Assembly (NCBI GenBank): GCA_963682055.1
Contig: OY821749.1
Location: 9,164,336 to 9,228,335 of the forward strand
Length of the DNA: 64,000 nucleotides
Direction of reading: 5' to 3'
DNA from: Primula veris
Taxonomy: Eukaryota > Streptophyta > Magnoliopsida > Ericales > Primulaceae
Below are positions 45,701 through 53,153 of the stretch, in pieces; positions within the stretch are counted from its first letter, which is position 1, and each line of letters opens with the position of its first letter. The notes beneath the pieces are model-generated. The model was not told the origin of the DNA. It saw only the letters and a program-made list of their open reading frames with translations, and made no database searches. The position numbers and the translations under genes are program-made.

Positions 45701-48700
45701 CTTTCAGGCCATCTCCCCTTTGCTTGTTCGAGGTCGTCTTGATACCATCTAGGATAGTTCGGTTCGATACCTCGGCTTGTCCGTTACCCTGGGGATACGT
45801 TGGTGTCGAATAGAACTTTCGGATACCGAGTTCCTCATACCAAAGCTGTAACTTGGCGTCCTTGAACTGGGTACCGTTGTCGGCGACAATGGCGTAAGGT
45901 ATACCGAACCTGGTGATGATATGCTCCTCTTGTCGGGGTATCCTCGTATTATGTGTTCGGCCCGCCACCGCCATTGCTGCTCGGTAAGCGGAATCTTCCA
46001 TGTCGTGTCGGGGGTCGATATGTGTATTAGCGGGTTGGGTGGTCGGTATTGTGATGCCTGCTGCTGCCATAGCTGCCATGCATGCGGCCAGCTGAGCTTG
46101 AAGCTGGGCATTGCGACCCTGCTCGGCTTGAGCTAATGTGACCTCGTTCCCTGCTTGGGGGATAATGGTTTGTACTTCCACCGTCGACGGTGTAATTATC
46201 CGCGGCGGGAGTATCGGTGGTCGGGATGTTTGTTCGAGTACCAGGTCCTCGGGCATGCCATATCGGTGGGCTTCGTTCGTTTGAAACCGGACTCGGTGGG
46301 AGCTGGAGTTGACCGAGGCTGCTGGTAGAGGGGTCCTTGAGCTCGGCCCGGTGTTGTTGAGGCAGCGGTTGACTGGTAAGGTTCCCCTTGCGCGCCTCGC
46401 CGTGGACAGCGCTCTTTCGTCCTCCGAGTCCGTGGGGTTCTCGTCGACGAGCCCGTCGATTTGTTGAGGTTGGTTGGTTTGGATGTTAGAGATGGTCGGT
46501 CTAGAGCCGGCCTGGAGTGCCTTCGTAACGGTTTTGGATGTCGATGAGATACGCTAGCTCGTCTTGGCGGATTGAGACTTCCTGATTATTCGTTGTTCCT
46601 ACTTCCTCTGGGCGGGTTTCTTCATTGGTATTTGTCATTTGTTGCTCGTCGGATAGAGAGTTGGTGTTCGGTTTTCGAAACTAGTCGGGAACTAGATGAT
46701 TCCCGGAGACGGCGCCATTTGATAAAACATAATCTTTGATGGGTTGTGATATGCTTTTCAACAATATTATAACCAGAGAAAGCAAATTCTGGACACTTCT
46801 TTATTCTTTATTATTACTCAACGAATAGGCTTGCTCGGTTTACAACTCTATTATTACAATTGTGCTCGGTTTGCTTATCTTGCTCGGTTTGCTTATCTTG
46901 CTCGGTTTGCTTATCTTGCTCGATTGGCTTATCTTGCTCGGTTTGCTTATTGATGTGACAAGTTCTGATTAGTTTCTCTATTTTCTCTCCTTCTCTCTAT
47001 ATTTTTGAGATATGATTTTCCGGTCTCCTTTTAGTGAGGATACTTGGCTATTTATAGGCAAGTATCCCTTGGGGGATGTTGACAAATGTCACCATCTCAT
47101 GGGCTTTTCCACTGGGCCTTCAATAGTTGGTCCATGACATAAATAGACCCTGGCCTGTTAGGAAAACACTTATAGTCCATGGTGTTTGGGATTCAAGCCT
47201 TGGATACCCTCGAATAACGGGTGGGTCGATTCATACCCGAATAGACATATTCGGGTCTAATTTTTGTGTTCTATCAGACAGAATCCCAATATGAAGTTTG
47301 TAAAAGTACACTTAGATACTAGGAAGGGGCCCATGGTACGCAGAAGTCTTTTCTTTTGTTATTACTATAGTTCAAAGTTTAAAACTACTATGGTTTTTAT
47401 TTAATGGACGGGTGTATTGTCCCTGCCGGAAAACTACTAAAACCTCAAGCTATTAATAATATTCTTCTATTACACTAACACTATTTTCCCAATGCTCTAG
47501 TCACATGAAACCAGGACATGATTTGATTTCTTAAGAAACCCATCATAACTGCATCCCATTTTTTGAGACCATGCTCTAGCAACCACTTGTTTTTTTTTTT
47601 TAATTATAGATAAGGCTGTTAGTGTCTGTAACCTATTTTATGCTTTTATGTTAATCTCTAACAGGTAATGGCAGCTCGCCACGTCGAGAGACGCGATCCC
47701 GTGTCAGGGGAGGCTGCGATGGCGTGTGACGATTCCCTTTGGTGTGCAGAGGGGAGAATAGTAGAGGAGTTTGTGATGGAGCAACCTGTGCCGCCTTACC
47801 TGTTTGCTTTTGCAGTTGGGCAGTTAGGGTATAGAGAGGTGGGTCCGCGCACAAGAGTTTACGCCGAGTCGGACACAGAGGTTTTGGATGCGGCTGCAAG
47901 AGAGTTTGCTGGTACAGAGGAAATGATTAGGGTTGGGGAGAGCCTTTTTGGTCCGTATGAGTGGGAAAGGTTTGATTTGCTTGTTTTGCCCCCAAGCTTT
48001 CCTTATGGAGGGATGGAAAACCCGAGGATGGTGTTCCTCACACCGACAGTGATCAAGGGGGACGCGAGCGGTGCACAGGTTGTGGCCCACGAGCTCGCTC
48101 ATAGCTGGACTGGTAATTTGATCACTAACAAAACCAATGAACACTTCTGGTTAAACGAGGTACCACCACTTCTTGTTCCTCCTTAGCTACTACTACATAT
48201 TATTGATTCTTTATTCCATTTTTCTTATTTCTTGTAACACCACTTCTTGTGTTGTATTGATTGGGTTGATGGGTTTTTCATTTTAAGAGTATTTTGATTT
48301 GATTTGCCTAACATGGGATGATTATATTTCCCCAGTGTTTGAGAAAGCGCAAGGCGGGTTTTAGGCGTAAATTGGTTGCCTTGCGCCTAATTCCATTTAA
48401 TCACTGCTGAATCCGCTTAACCCCGACTATTCTGCTAGGCTTATAGCCTCTGCATAGCCTCTCGCTTATTAGAACACTGTATTTTTCTCTAGAGAAATGA
48501 TCTAGATTATAGACTAATGTTTGTATTGTTAAGTAAGTACCGGCACTGGTTATTTTGATAGGCATTCACTTCCACAATATTGTGGTATTATTATTATTAT
48601 TAGTTATTTTGGTTGAATTTAGGTATTACCACTTCTATTTTTGCTTAATGGTCACACTGGTACACTTCACCGAGCTCTTTAAATTTGAGTGTTTGTTTGA

Positions 48701-51700
48701 GTCATTAATCAAGCAGCATTTAGGACTTGGGAGTTTTTCGATAGTTCTGAGTTTTAGAACTTACACCTGACGCGGCGGTTTTGTTTTTTTACCAAACTAT
48801 TCACGCTCTTATAATTGGAGTACAACTCATAAAGCGATGCTGCTGATAGGACATAGGGTTACGAGTGGCGTGTAATTTTGGATATGAAGTTTCACTTCAA
48901 GCACGGATGCTATACCTATTTCGAGCTTTCCTGATGCTTTATCACTTGATAAATCAAGTAATTGCCTTCGGTGAATGTCAGATTTTCCTTAGTATATAGG
49001 AGTATTATTTTTTAGCTCAACTATTGTACTACGTTTTGTTGTTGTCGTTCATTGAATGGAATTCTCAATTCTGCAACATCTCCTCTTTCTATTTGAGTAT
49101 AGGTGAAATCCATTTTTTATGTTTTGCTGATTCCTTCTTGCTTTCAAGTTCAATTATCAGCTAACATGTTTAGAACTTTTCTCAGGCATCTATAGATTAG
49201 AAAACAGAATTAGCGGGAAAAAAAATTCTTCAGGAGTGTCTTTGAGGAATCAAAAAGTGTTTGTTGTATATTTTGTTGTTAGTGATGCCGTTGTTGTCTC
49301 GTTAAGGTGGGGATGATGTTGGAAAAAAACCATGTTTCATGGTGTTTTTCGAATTGGTCACGAGTCCAAAAGTTTGGTCAAATTCCATGCGAAGAATCTA
49401 AAGTTTAGACTCCGTACTCAAGTGGTTTGAGTAGCTTGTGTGACAAGCTTCGAAACGGTATATCGCATGACCTATTCGGTGAATGAGTGTGAATGGGAAT
49501 TGGCTCCGAAGTTGGATCATGGAGATACGAAATCTGGAATTTGGGAAGAGGAAGTGGGAAAACAAATGGATGGGGAAGCCACCCAAATGTTTATCGCACA
49601 TCAAAGAGGAAAAACTATTTTGAATAGTTTATATACATATTCACCACTAGAGAGTGGTAATAATGTGTAGCCTCATAGGTATGTGTAGGCAAGTGCACCA
49701 CACGCTCGCTCGGTCTCGGGCACGGGTCTCGGGTCGGGGTCGTGGTCACGGGCGTTCCGGTTCCAAGAAAGTCTGAGAGTTTTGGATAATAACAAAACAG
49801 TCCCAAAAATTACAGCAAGCTTGTAACTGATGCAATTAAATGAGAATAATTGCATCATTAATTCAGCAGTTTCGAATACTGAATTAAGTGACCATAATGG
49901 CTGAGATTTCAGCCCAGCCTATAAGTAGGCTGCTCTCTCCCACTCTCTAAACACAACATTTTTACATTCTGAAAAAAATCTGCATATTTTCCCATAGCAT
50001 ATAGAAAGAGAGAGAACCACCCACCAACAGCTTGACCTTGACTCGTCGCCAGTTTCCGGCGAGTCATCCGAGACGTTGTACCTTGGGCAACGCAACCAGA
50101 AACATTAAGGTGGTTGGACGAATATCGGTTAAGGGCAGACTGTCTAACAGTCGCCTCGTCTTTTACATTTCTGTCTTTTCAATTCAGTATTTTAATACCG
50201 CAATTTAAATTCTGCAATTTATATTTCTGTCTTTTCAATTCAGTATTTTAATTTACTGTACTTAGCTGTAATTTTCAATTATGTTTTTTTACCTTTTTGT
50301 AATTTCTTTAAAGTACTGTTTCTATTCTGTAAATTAGTTCTGTAATTAGAATAGTTTTATTTCAGTCCTGTAATTTCAATTTAAATCAGAACAGTCCGGC
50401 TGTTAAGTTTATACTTTCCAGTCCGGCAGTTTCTAGTTATTGCAATTCAGTACATCAGATTATTAATTGATAATAATCTGAATAACGTTTGCTTTAATTT
50501 CTATTCAGTTCATACATGTAATCTGTAATTTCAGTTTCAATTCTGAATTAATAAAGATTACACTAGTTTTGATTATTTCTTTTTTAGTCCTTTTGTATTG
50601 TTTAATTATTGTTTCGTACACGGAAATCAACAGATGATTCATCATTTGTATATCTTCTTTTTCTAAACTTTCATTACTTATTATCAAAGTCATGTTCCTT
50701 TATTTTATTTTCCAAAATATATTTGGAAAAAAATATTTGTTCTCTGGATTATGCTTATTTTCTCCTTTTAATGTTGAGTAACGAGTGGAATCCAACTGCC
50801 CATATTAATCCATTATCACCCCTTTTTCCTGTAAGATAGGATAGAAAAAGAACAAATCAAACATTAATTGGTGTTAATTTTGAACATGTTGGCACTGGGA
50901 AGTGGTGTGTGTATATAAGTAGTGCTATTATACTTCTTCTTTCATCTTTCTTTTATTCAAAGTTGAAAACCGCGGAAACCCCCATGATCAACTGGGATCT
51001 ATTTATACAAATTTATGTCAGTTGAGATGCTTGAGGATGGTTTGGTAGTACTATTTATACAAATTTGACAAATGTGCATGGAATCTGGGAAGAAAATCGG
51101 AACATTCCCACATGTCATTAGCTATGCACTCAAGTTCGATGTAGAAGTTTGGCTATATTTTTTTCTTTTTCTCTTCAACTAACACATTTTGTTCATCAAA
51201 TGCTTCACAGTACTTTTTGGCTTTTGCGGTTGCAGGGGTTTACAACTTATGCGGAGCGAAGGATAGTTGAGGCTGTGCAAGGGGAAGATAGAGCTGCCCT
51301 GAACATTGGAATTGGTTGGAAGGGATTGGTGGAGGAAATGGAGAGATTCAAGGACAATCTAGAATTCACTAAACTGAAAACAAATCAGGAAGGCATCGAC
51401 CCAGATAACGTGTATTCTCAAGTTCCATATGAAAAAGGTTTCCAGTTTCTATGGCGTATTGAAAGACAGGTGAGAGTTGTGTTTTTAACATCCTGAGATT
51501 TTAAGTCTGTAACTTGGGAATAGAATGAACAACGCCTGATCTTTGTTTACTGTGAAAATCAGATTGGGAGGCCTGCATTTGATGAATTTTTGAAGAAATA
51601 TATAACTACATTCAAGTTCCAGTCCATTGACACCGACACGTTTCTCATATTTCTGAAGGCTAATCTTCCTGGAATTGAGAATGATGTTGATTTAGTATTA

Positions 51701-53153
51701 TGGACTGAAGGCACTGGTATACCTCCAGATGCCACAGAGCCAGTTTCTAATATTTATACAAAGATTGTGACGCTGGCAAATGAGTTTAAGCTCGGTAGGA
51801 TGCCTAGGGAGGATGAAGTGGCTGACTGGGGAGGACAGGAATGGGAGCTTTACTTGGAGAACTTACCTAAGGCTTCTGAGCCTTCACAGGTAAAACAAAA
51901 AGTTTTTGCTTTCCTATACGTTCAGTAAGAATTTTGATATCTTTTGACTTATCTATCTTTCGATTTATAAATAACTGGTATACGTTCTTTCATATGCTGT
52001 TTGTGTAACAGTTACTAGTTCTCATATGCATTATTTAATGCACACAAGATGACTTTGTGTATGCATGCTGCAAATAGTTTGATGTCCTACTGTCTGTTAT
52101 ATTGGTCCTACATTAGATTTTCAAGAAAATAAAAGAATATCTTTCAACTGTCAGATTGGCTGTTGTTATCCTATACGTTCAGTAAGAATTTTGATATCTT
52201 TTGACTTATCTATCTTTCGATTTATAAATAACTGGTATACGTTCTTTCATATGCTGTTTGTGTAACAGTTACTAGTTCTCATATGCATTATTTAATGCAC
52301 ACAAGATGACTTTGTGTATGCATGCTGCAAATAGTTTGATGTCCTACTGTCTGTTATATTGGTCCTACATTTTTAAAGATTTTCAAGAAAATAAAAGAAT
52401 ATCTTTCAACTGTCAGATTGGCTGTTGTTATCTAACAAGTATATTTTTGCTATAGATTGATTCTGGTTCGATATGCATGATTGTCCGTTGTATATTTTTT
52501 GAAAGAATCTATTTTGTTTGTTCCTTTTGGTTTGTATTTGAATTTTCTTTGATTGGGATTTCTCATCAATTAGCTATCCCCTAGCATTTTTCCTTAGAAA
52601 AGAGAACATGGAACATTGCAGTTGTGTCAGCACGTAAAGTTTTTAGGGTTCACATATTATTTAATTTTTAGATGCAGAGGTCGATACATCGGGGATCAGC
52701 TCCTTCTGTCTAGCTATAATGCGCATACCGATCACTTTATATGAATTTATTAGTTATAAACAATGCTCAAGCTATGGGGGCATCCTTATATATGTGCTTT
52801 GGAAAAAAAAATTGATTGGTAATAACGATTTTTTTTACCGTGTGATATGAAAGCTCTCAGCATTGGATGCACGTTACCGGCTAGCTGAATCAAAAGACTA
52901 TGAGGTGAAGGTGGCATTTCTCCAGCTGGCGATATCGTCTCGATGCAGGGATTACTATGCTGAGGTGGAGAAAACCCTAAAAGAAGTCGGGAGGATGAAA
53001 TATCTTCGTTCCCTCTATACTCAACTTGTGCAATGTAGTGGAAAGGAAGAAGACGAGAAGACCTTTGCCAAAAGAGTGTTTTCGGAGGCTCGTGATTGTT
53101 ACCACCCCATTGCTCAGGGTGTTGTCGAGTCCATACTCGCGAAGCATACATAG
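30793..53153 (+). CDS. Leukotriene A4 hydrolase homologue / M1 aminopeptidase, 6 exons
   Basis: Exons: 30793-31069, 32837-33048, 47665-48159, 51236-51469, 51563-51889 and 52854-53153, all GT-AG and in frame, giving 614 residues (the Arabidopsis homologue is about this long). It is a cytosolic zinc metalloprotease of family M1 that removes N-terminal residues; mammalian relatives also hydrolyse leukotriene A4, which is not shown for plants. Substrate-binding GGMEN is at residues 278-282, zinc-binding HELAH at 305-309 with the third ligand Glu328 (NEHFWLNE), and the catalytic Tyr at about 393 (VPYEKG). The C-terminal helical domain (RYRLAESKDYEVKVAFLQLA) is complete. Intron 1 contains a duplicate of exon 1. 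Intron 2 (14.6 kb) holds a MITE and a 12.6-kb retrotransposon. Intron 3 holds a MITE and a solo LTR. Intron 5 has a 257-bp tandem duplication. The coding frame is intact despite these insertions. Confidence 0.94.
31088..31436 (+). repeat. 194-bp tandem duplication in aminopeptidase intron 1
   Basis: ATTAGTTAGAAGTTG at 31088 starts a block that recurs from 31282 (GTACTTAATTGTTATACGCT, then GGGACTATATTGATAAGAGG in both), with an extra ~45 bp near the end of the second copy. Confidence 0.85.
31595..31871 (+). pseudogene. Duplicate first coding exon of the aminopeptidase gene
   Basis: Exactly 277 bp, the same as exon 1. It has its own ATG, an open frame (MENPIDPHSDTLSTDPLTTH…) clearly homologous to exon 1 (MGSQIDPHSHTLSTDPLTTH…), and the same donor TTATCAG/GT in the same phase, so splicing it to exon 2 would also give a full protein. 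It has no CT-rich leader and no acceptor site directly upstream, so it could be used only from a separate promoter. Flanking intron sequence (GATGAAACGCTAGTGTTT at about 31542 and 31988) is duplicated too. It is either an alternative first exon or a non-functional tandem copy. Confidence 0.7.
33559..34376. mobile_element. Stowaway/Mariner-type MITE with a nested insertion
   Basis: Terminal inverted repeats CTCCCTCCGTTCC (33559) and GGAACGGAGGGAG (ends 34376) are flanked by TA on both sides, the signature of plant Stowaway MITEs. At 818 bp it is longer than usual because LTR-like DNA (about 33596-34190) interrupts it. It lies in intron 2 of the aminopeptidase gene. Confidence 0.8.
33596..34190 (-). 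mobile_element. Solo or truncated Ty1/copia-type LTR nested in the MITE
   Basis: A minus-strand TATA (TCTATATAAAGAGGG, near 33895-33910) and the segment TGTTGTGTGACATATTAGCTC (from 33758) resemble the copia LTR at 59051-59665 (TGTTGCGAGTCTTATTAGCTC, same TATA position). A following GAACTCCCCCAATTT resembles that element's polypurine-tract region. Borders are unresolved: TGATC/GGATCA at 33596/34157 with flanks GAAAC/GGAAC is one option. Confidence 0.45.
34653..35220 (-). repeat. 3' LTR of element 2
   Basis: 568 bp, TGATA…TATCA. Contains about five copies of an 18-bp minisatellite (CTTGCTCGGTTTGCTTAT) at about 34798-34885. Matches 46720-47276. Confidence 0.93.
35433..35439 (+). promoter_or_regulatory. 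TATA box upstream of mini-ORF 1
   Basis: TATAAAA, about 60 bp upstream of the ATG at 35495, in plus orientation (opposite to the retroelement, same as the host gene). Confidence 0.5.
35495..35806 (+). CDS. Element 2 mini-ORF 1, coiled-coil protein
   Basis: 103 residues starting MASPHDSTGDN; the in-frame upstream codons from 35390 probably belong to the leader because the TATA box is at 35433. It is highly charged and helical, with heptad-like spacing (YVAYLENEVKKARVVKRKL… and RIKRLEASLAKQKAAK), and a Ser/Glu-rich tail. Clearly homologous to mini-ORF 2: both share MASP…GDN near the start, a YVA-LE-EV block, and a Lys/Arg-Tyr-Lys-Leu-Ala block ending in …RSK. A polyadenylation-like AATAAA lies at 35872. 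No known family recognised; the function is unknown. Confidence 0.5.
   Translation: MASPHDSTGDNSSDYVAYLENEVKKARVVKRKLAVATKKLSDMDAAHHVTMADQDWAFERIKRLEASLAKQKAAKRAYKLAFKELHVRSKPGSDDVEESSSSE
36095..36442 (+). CDS. Element 2 mini-ORF 2, coiled-coil protein (paralogue of ORF 1)
   Basis: 115 residues starting MASPRETSGDN. Nearly the whole length is predicted helix with charged heptads (YVAHLEEEVRKVRTLERRV…). It shares start, middle and the KRTYKLALKKVYARSK end block with mini-ORF 1 and so arose by tandem duplication, but the two have diverged strongly while both stayed open. A GATAAAAGG about 55 bp upstream may serve as the TATA box. Function unknown. Confidence 0.5.
   Translation: MASPRETSGDNLPEYVAHLEEEVRKVRTLERRVALLLVEARRVVEMDERLDVMEREYQRSLIDNIWARARIKELEASRDKHIASKRTYKLALKKVYARSKKRPDDENNSLFLSFL
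36837..36846 (+). promoter_or_regulatory. TATA box upstream of mini-ORF 3
   Basis: CTATAAATAC, about 80 bp upstream of the ATG at 36924 and followed by a pyrimidine-rich leader; very similar to the TATA region of the antisense gene in element 1 (CTATAAATACC). Confidence 0.55.
36924..37220 (+). CDS. Element 2 mini-ORF 3, coiled-coil protein
   Basis: 98 residues starting MASPFSSSVLTLQVEAFK, with a helical, heptad-rich middle (FLRDAEVELEVMRGHHKEMV, LTWLKAELDYCRRANQ) and a Ser/Pro tail. Only the MASP start recalls mini-ORFs 1 and 2. Followed by a long T-rich stretch (37225-37560). Function unknown. Confidence 0.45.
   Translation: MASPFSSSVLTLQVEAFKASYGNALKFLRDAEVELEVMRGHHKEMVRELTWLKAELDYCRRANQSLIDENTVLRRNPSLQDAAVSAGSSHQYRPSSPS
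37895..37902 (+). promoter_or_regulatory. TATA box upstream of mini-ORF 4
   Basis: TATAAATA, about 105 bp upstream of the ATG at 38002. Confidence 0.5.
38002..38343 (+). CDS. Element 2 mini-ORF 4, helical protein
   Basis: 113 residues starting MSEPVVRYHAQMKDLDAEVS. Charged and helical, with WTEISALSRQLDKLLLQRNH and an acidic second half. It ends …LEREFGCHE. No recognised domain. Confidence 0.45.
   Translation: MSEPVVRYHAQMKDLDAEVSRVRHRMARLEEYGTLALSLFDTHPEETMKWTEISALSRQLDKLLLQRNHLANSWYDAEEIWDLAQEEFDNSPQGLASMTVRNARLEREFGCHE
38636..38642 (+). promoter_or_regulatory. TATA box upstream of mini-ORF 5
   Basis: TATAAAT, about 95 bp upstream of the ATG at 38735, followed by a T/C-rich leader. Confidence 0.5.
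38735..39097 (+). CDS. Element 2 mini-ORF 5, coiled-coil protein
   Basis: 120 residues starting MAPITRSAAKKKVLLEDEP. A short basic N-terminus, a proline-containing PRPPGFEDLTPLQLKE, then a long charged helix (LKADLKRAQAEAKGFKKYWD … LIKERDHLKDLLAKKDAEE). The in-frame part upstream (38558-38734) reads through the TATA box and is probably leader. AATAAA at 39285. No known family; coiled coil by eye only. Confidence 0.5.
   Translation: MAPITRSAAKKKVLLEDEPTFMLPRPPGFEDLTPLQLKEIEMSWLKADLKRAQAEAKGFKKYWDEEGTARFEAEQKCKSQSYSLQQAEMAISRLIKERDHLKDLLAKKDAEEGGSSRAQK
39935..42528 (+). CDS. Element 2 antisense spliced gene, homologue of the element 1 antisense gene
   Basis: Exons as read from splice sites: 39935-39940 (ATGGCT before GTAAGT), 40223-41208, about 41276-41805 and 41875-42528. 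The encoded protein starts M-A-D-H-L-S-Q-C and has a globular domain sharing with the element 1 protein a PCQ…YRI..G…L block, an SD-N…VIV…W block and APNLDALVALWSWWGP (GEPNIASLKVALNWWGP in element 1). The last exon is a long coiled coil (EAENKRLATENTKLVAEE, KLESEKGTMAEEKAKVEAEK) with a Ser/Pro tail. Frame changes are needed at about 41130 (a run of G) and about 41500, so it is probably damaged. Function unknown; possibly a structural or regulatory accessory protein of the retroelement. Confidence 0.65.
42730..43295 (+). pseudogene. Element 2 coiled-coil ORF 7 (frameshifted)
   Basis: An open frame from 42730 (after a CAG that could be a splice acceptor) encodes …SSSHMAELDAARREIKELKV…, a charged helix. 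Near 43080 the frame shifts, and a second frame continues as RRGVARAERMVDAMAGLSET… to a TGA at 43293-43295. The two halves read as one protein broken by a single indel. No known family. Confidence 0.4.
43433..44080 (+). CDS. Element 2 coiled-coil ORF 8
   Basis: Opens after a TTATATAG that looks like a splice acceptor, so the start may lie in an upstream exon. It encodes about 215 residues with a basic helical middle (HGRCARLKEKLKTQAATFRE, EVQERRLDRYWRLKGKCLGK) and an acidic tail ending in serines (EGEDTDEDTATDDEE). It may be the last exon of the gene that includes 42730-43295. Function unknown. Confidence 0.4.
   Translation, partial: ARAATSHQAGSPGLVSPGQGPTGVARDCASSGVASEVLTGWRYVDLMGKNDKLHGRCARLKEKLKTQAATFREYVSRAEHVVEVQERRLDRYWRLKGKCLGKLKSLVSQANVLVKYFRLSRARYDASAAMTDVRQLPFDDARRKVASDAHEIAKGAEFSARLEMLKCVGAHTTNFNVLISEERFEGEDTDEDTATDDEEVLLGQLPSCSSCSSSS
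44324..45106. repeat. 72-bp minisatellite array inside element 2
   Basis: Ten good copies of a 72-bp unit start at 44442, 44514, 44586, 44658, 44730, 44802, 44872, 44944, 45016 and 45088 (the last is cut short), with diverged copies before 44442. The copy at 44802 has a 2-bp deletion. The unit begins ATGCCTCCGGTTACGTTGGA. Because 72 is a multiple of three and the unit has no stops in several frames, long ORFs appear on both strands (for example a 24-residue period beginning MPPVTLEDF on plus); these are by-products. It lies between the coiled-coil ORFs and the integrase remnant, in the 3' untranslated part of the element in its own sense. Confidence 0.93.
45215..46638 (-). pseudogene. Chimeric gag-integrase remnant of element 2
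   Basis: On the minus strand a gag start (MTNTNEETRPEE at 46638) is followed by a stop, then a frame of 208 codons (46256-45630). This begins as gag-like Gln/Ala-rich sequence (AQLAACMAAMAAAGITIPTT) and at about 45923-45935 passes directly, in frame, into the integrase core (HIITRFGIPYAIVADNGTQF … NGQAEVSNRTILDGI). Frameshifts follow, and the integrase C-terminus (ELVLRRVTSYTRNEIHGKLS) ends at TAA 45215-45217. Zinc knuckle, protease, RT, both RNases H and the N-terminal integrase half are all missing. Here the third catalytic residue is the usual Glu, unlike element 1. Confidence 0.85.
46700..46717 (-). other. Primer-binding site of element 2
   Basis: Minus strand TGGCGCCGTCTCCGGGAA, two bases inside the 5' LTR. 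It shares the first ten bases with the primer site of element 1 but differs after that, so the two elements may use different tRNAs. Confidence 0.7.
46720..47276 (-). repeat. 5' LTR of element 2
   Basis: 557 bp, TGATA…TATCA, with the same 18-bp minisatellite (46865-46950) as the other LTR. Lacks a 12-bp repeat unit (near CATCTCATG) present in the 3' LTR. Confidence 0.93.
48333..48479. mobile_element. Short MITE-like repeat, copy 2 (aminopeptidase intron 3)
   Basis: 147 bp with inverted ends CAGTGTTTGAGAAAGCG and CGCTTATTAGAACACTG. The interior resembles the copy at 12546-12692 (GGTTGCCT-GCGCCTAAT in both). Non-coding. Confidence 0.65.
49317..50632 (+). mobile_element. Solo LTR, Ty1/copia type, in aminopeptidase intron 3
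   Basis: 1316 bp starting TGTTGGAAAA and ending ATCAACA, flanked by the perfect 5-bp target duplication GATGA (49312-49316 and 50633-50637). A plus-strand TATA-like CTATAAGTAGG (about 49920) is followed by a transcribed-type leader (CTCTCTCCCACTCTCTAAAC), as in plant copia LTRs; the last third is T-rich with repeated TTCAATTCAGTATTTTAAT. No internal region remains, so it is the product of LTR-LTR recombination. Confidence 0.85.
51913..52431 (+). repeat. 257-bp tandem duplication in aminopeptidase intron 5
   Basis: The block from 51913 (CCTATACGTTCAGTAAGAAT…) recurs at 52170, almost identical apart from a 5-6 bp difference near TCCTACATT. It lies wholly inside the intron, downstream of exon 5 (ends 51889). 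Confidence 0.92.

Larger units (their letters stand above)
34653..47276 (-). mobile_element. Non-autonomous Tat-type LTR retrotransposon (element 2) in aminopeptidase intron 2
   Basis: A 12.6-kb element on the minus strand. LTRs are 34653-35220 (3', 568 bp) and 46720-47276 (5', 557 bp), with ends TGATA…TATCA and flanks GAAAG/GACAG (a 4-of-5 target duplication). The LTRs differ by roughly a dozen substitutions, one 12-bp indel and one 1-base indel, about 2%, so it is slightly older than element 1. From the 5' side it contains a primer site, a short gag remnant fused to an integrase remnant (45215-46638), a 72-bp repeat array, and then about 9 kb filled with plus-strand ORFs. Protease, RT and RNase H are gone. 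The antisense spliced gene, homologous to that of element 1, places it in the Tat group. Confidence 0.9.

Noticed and set aside
49398..49858. Short ORFs near 49400-49860
   Set aside because: They lie inside the solo LTR and show no similarity to any protein I know.
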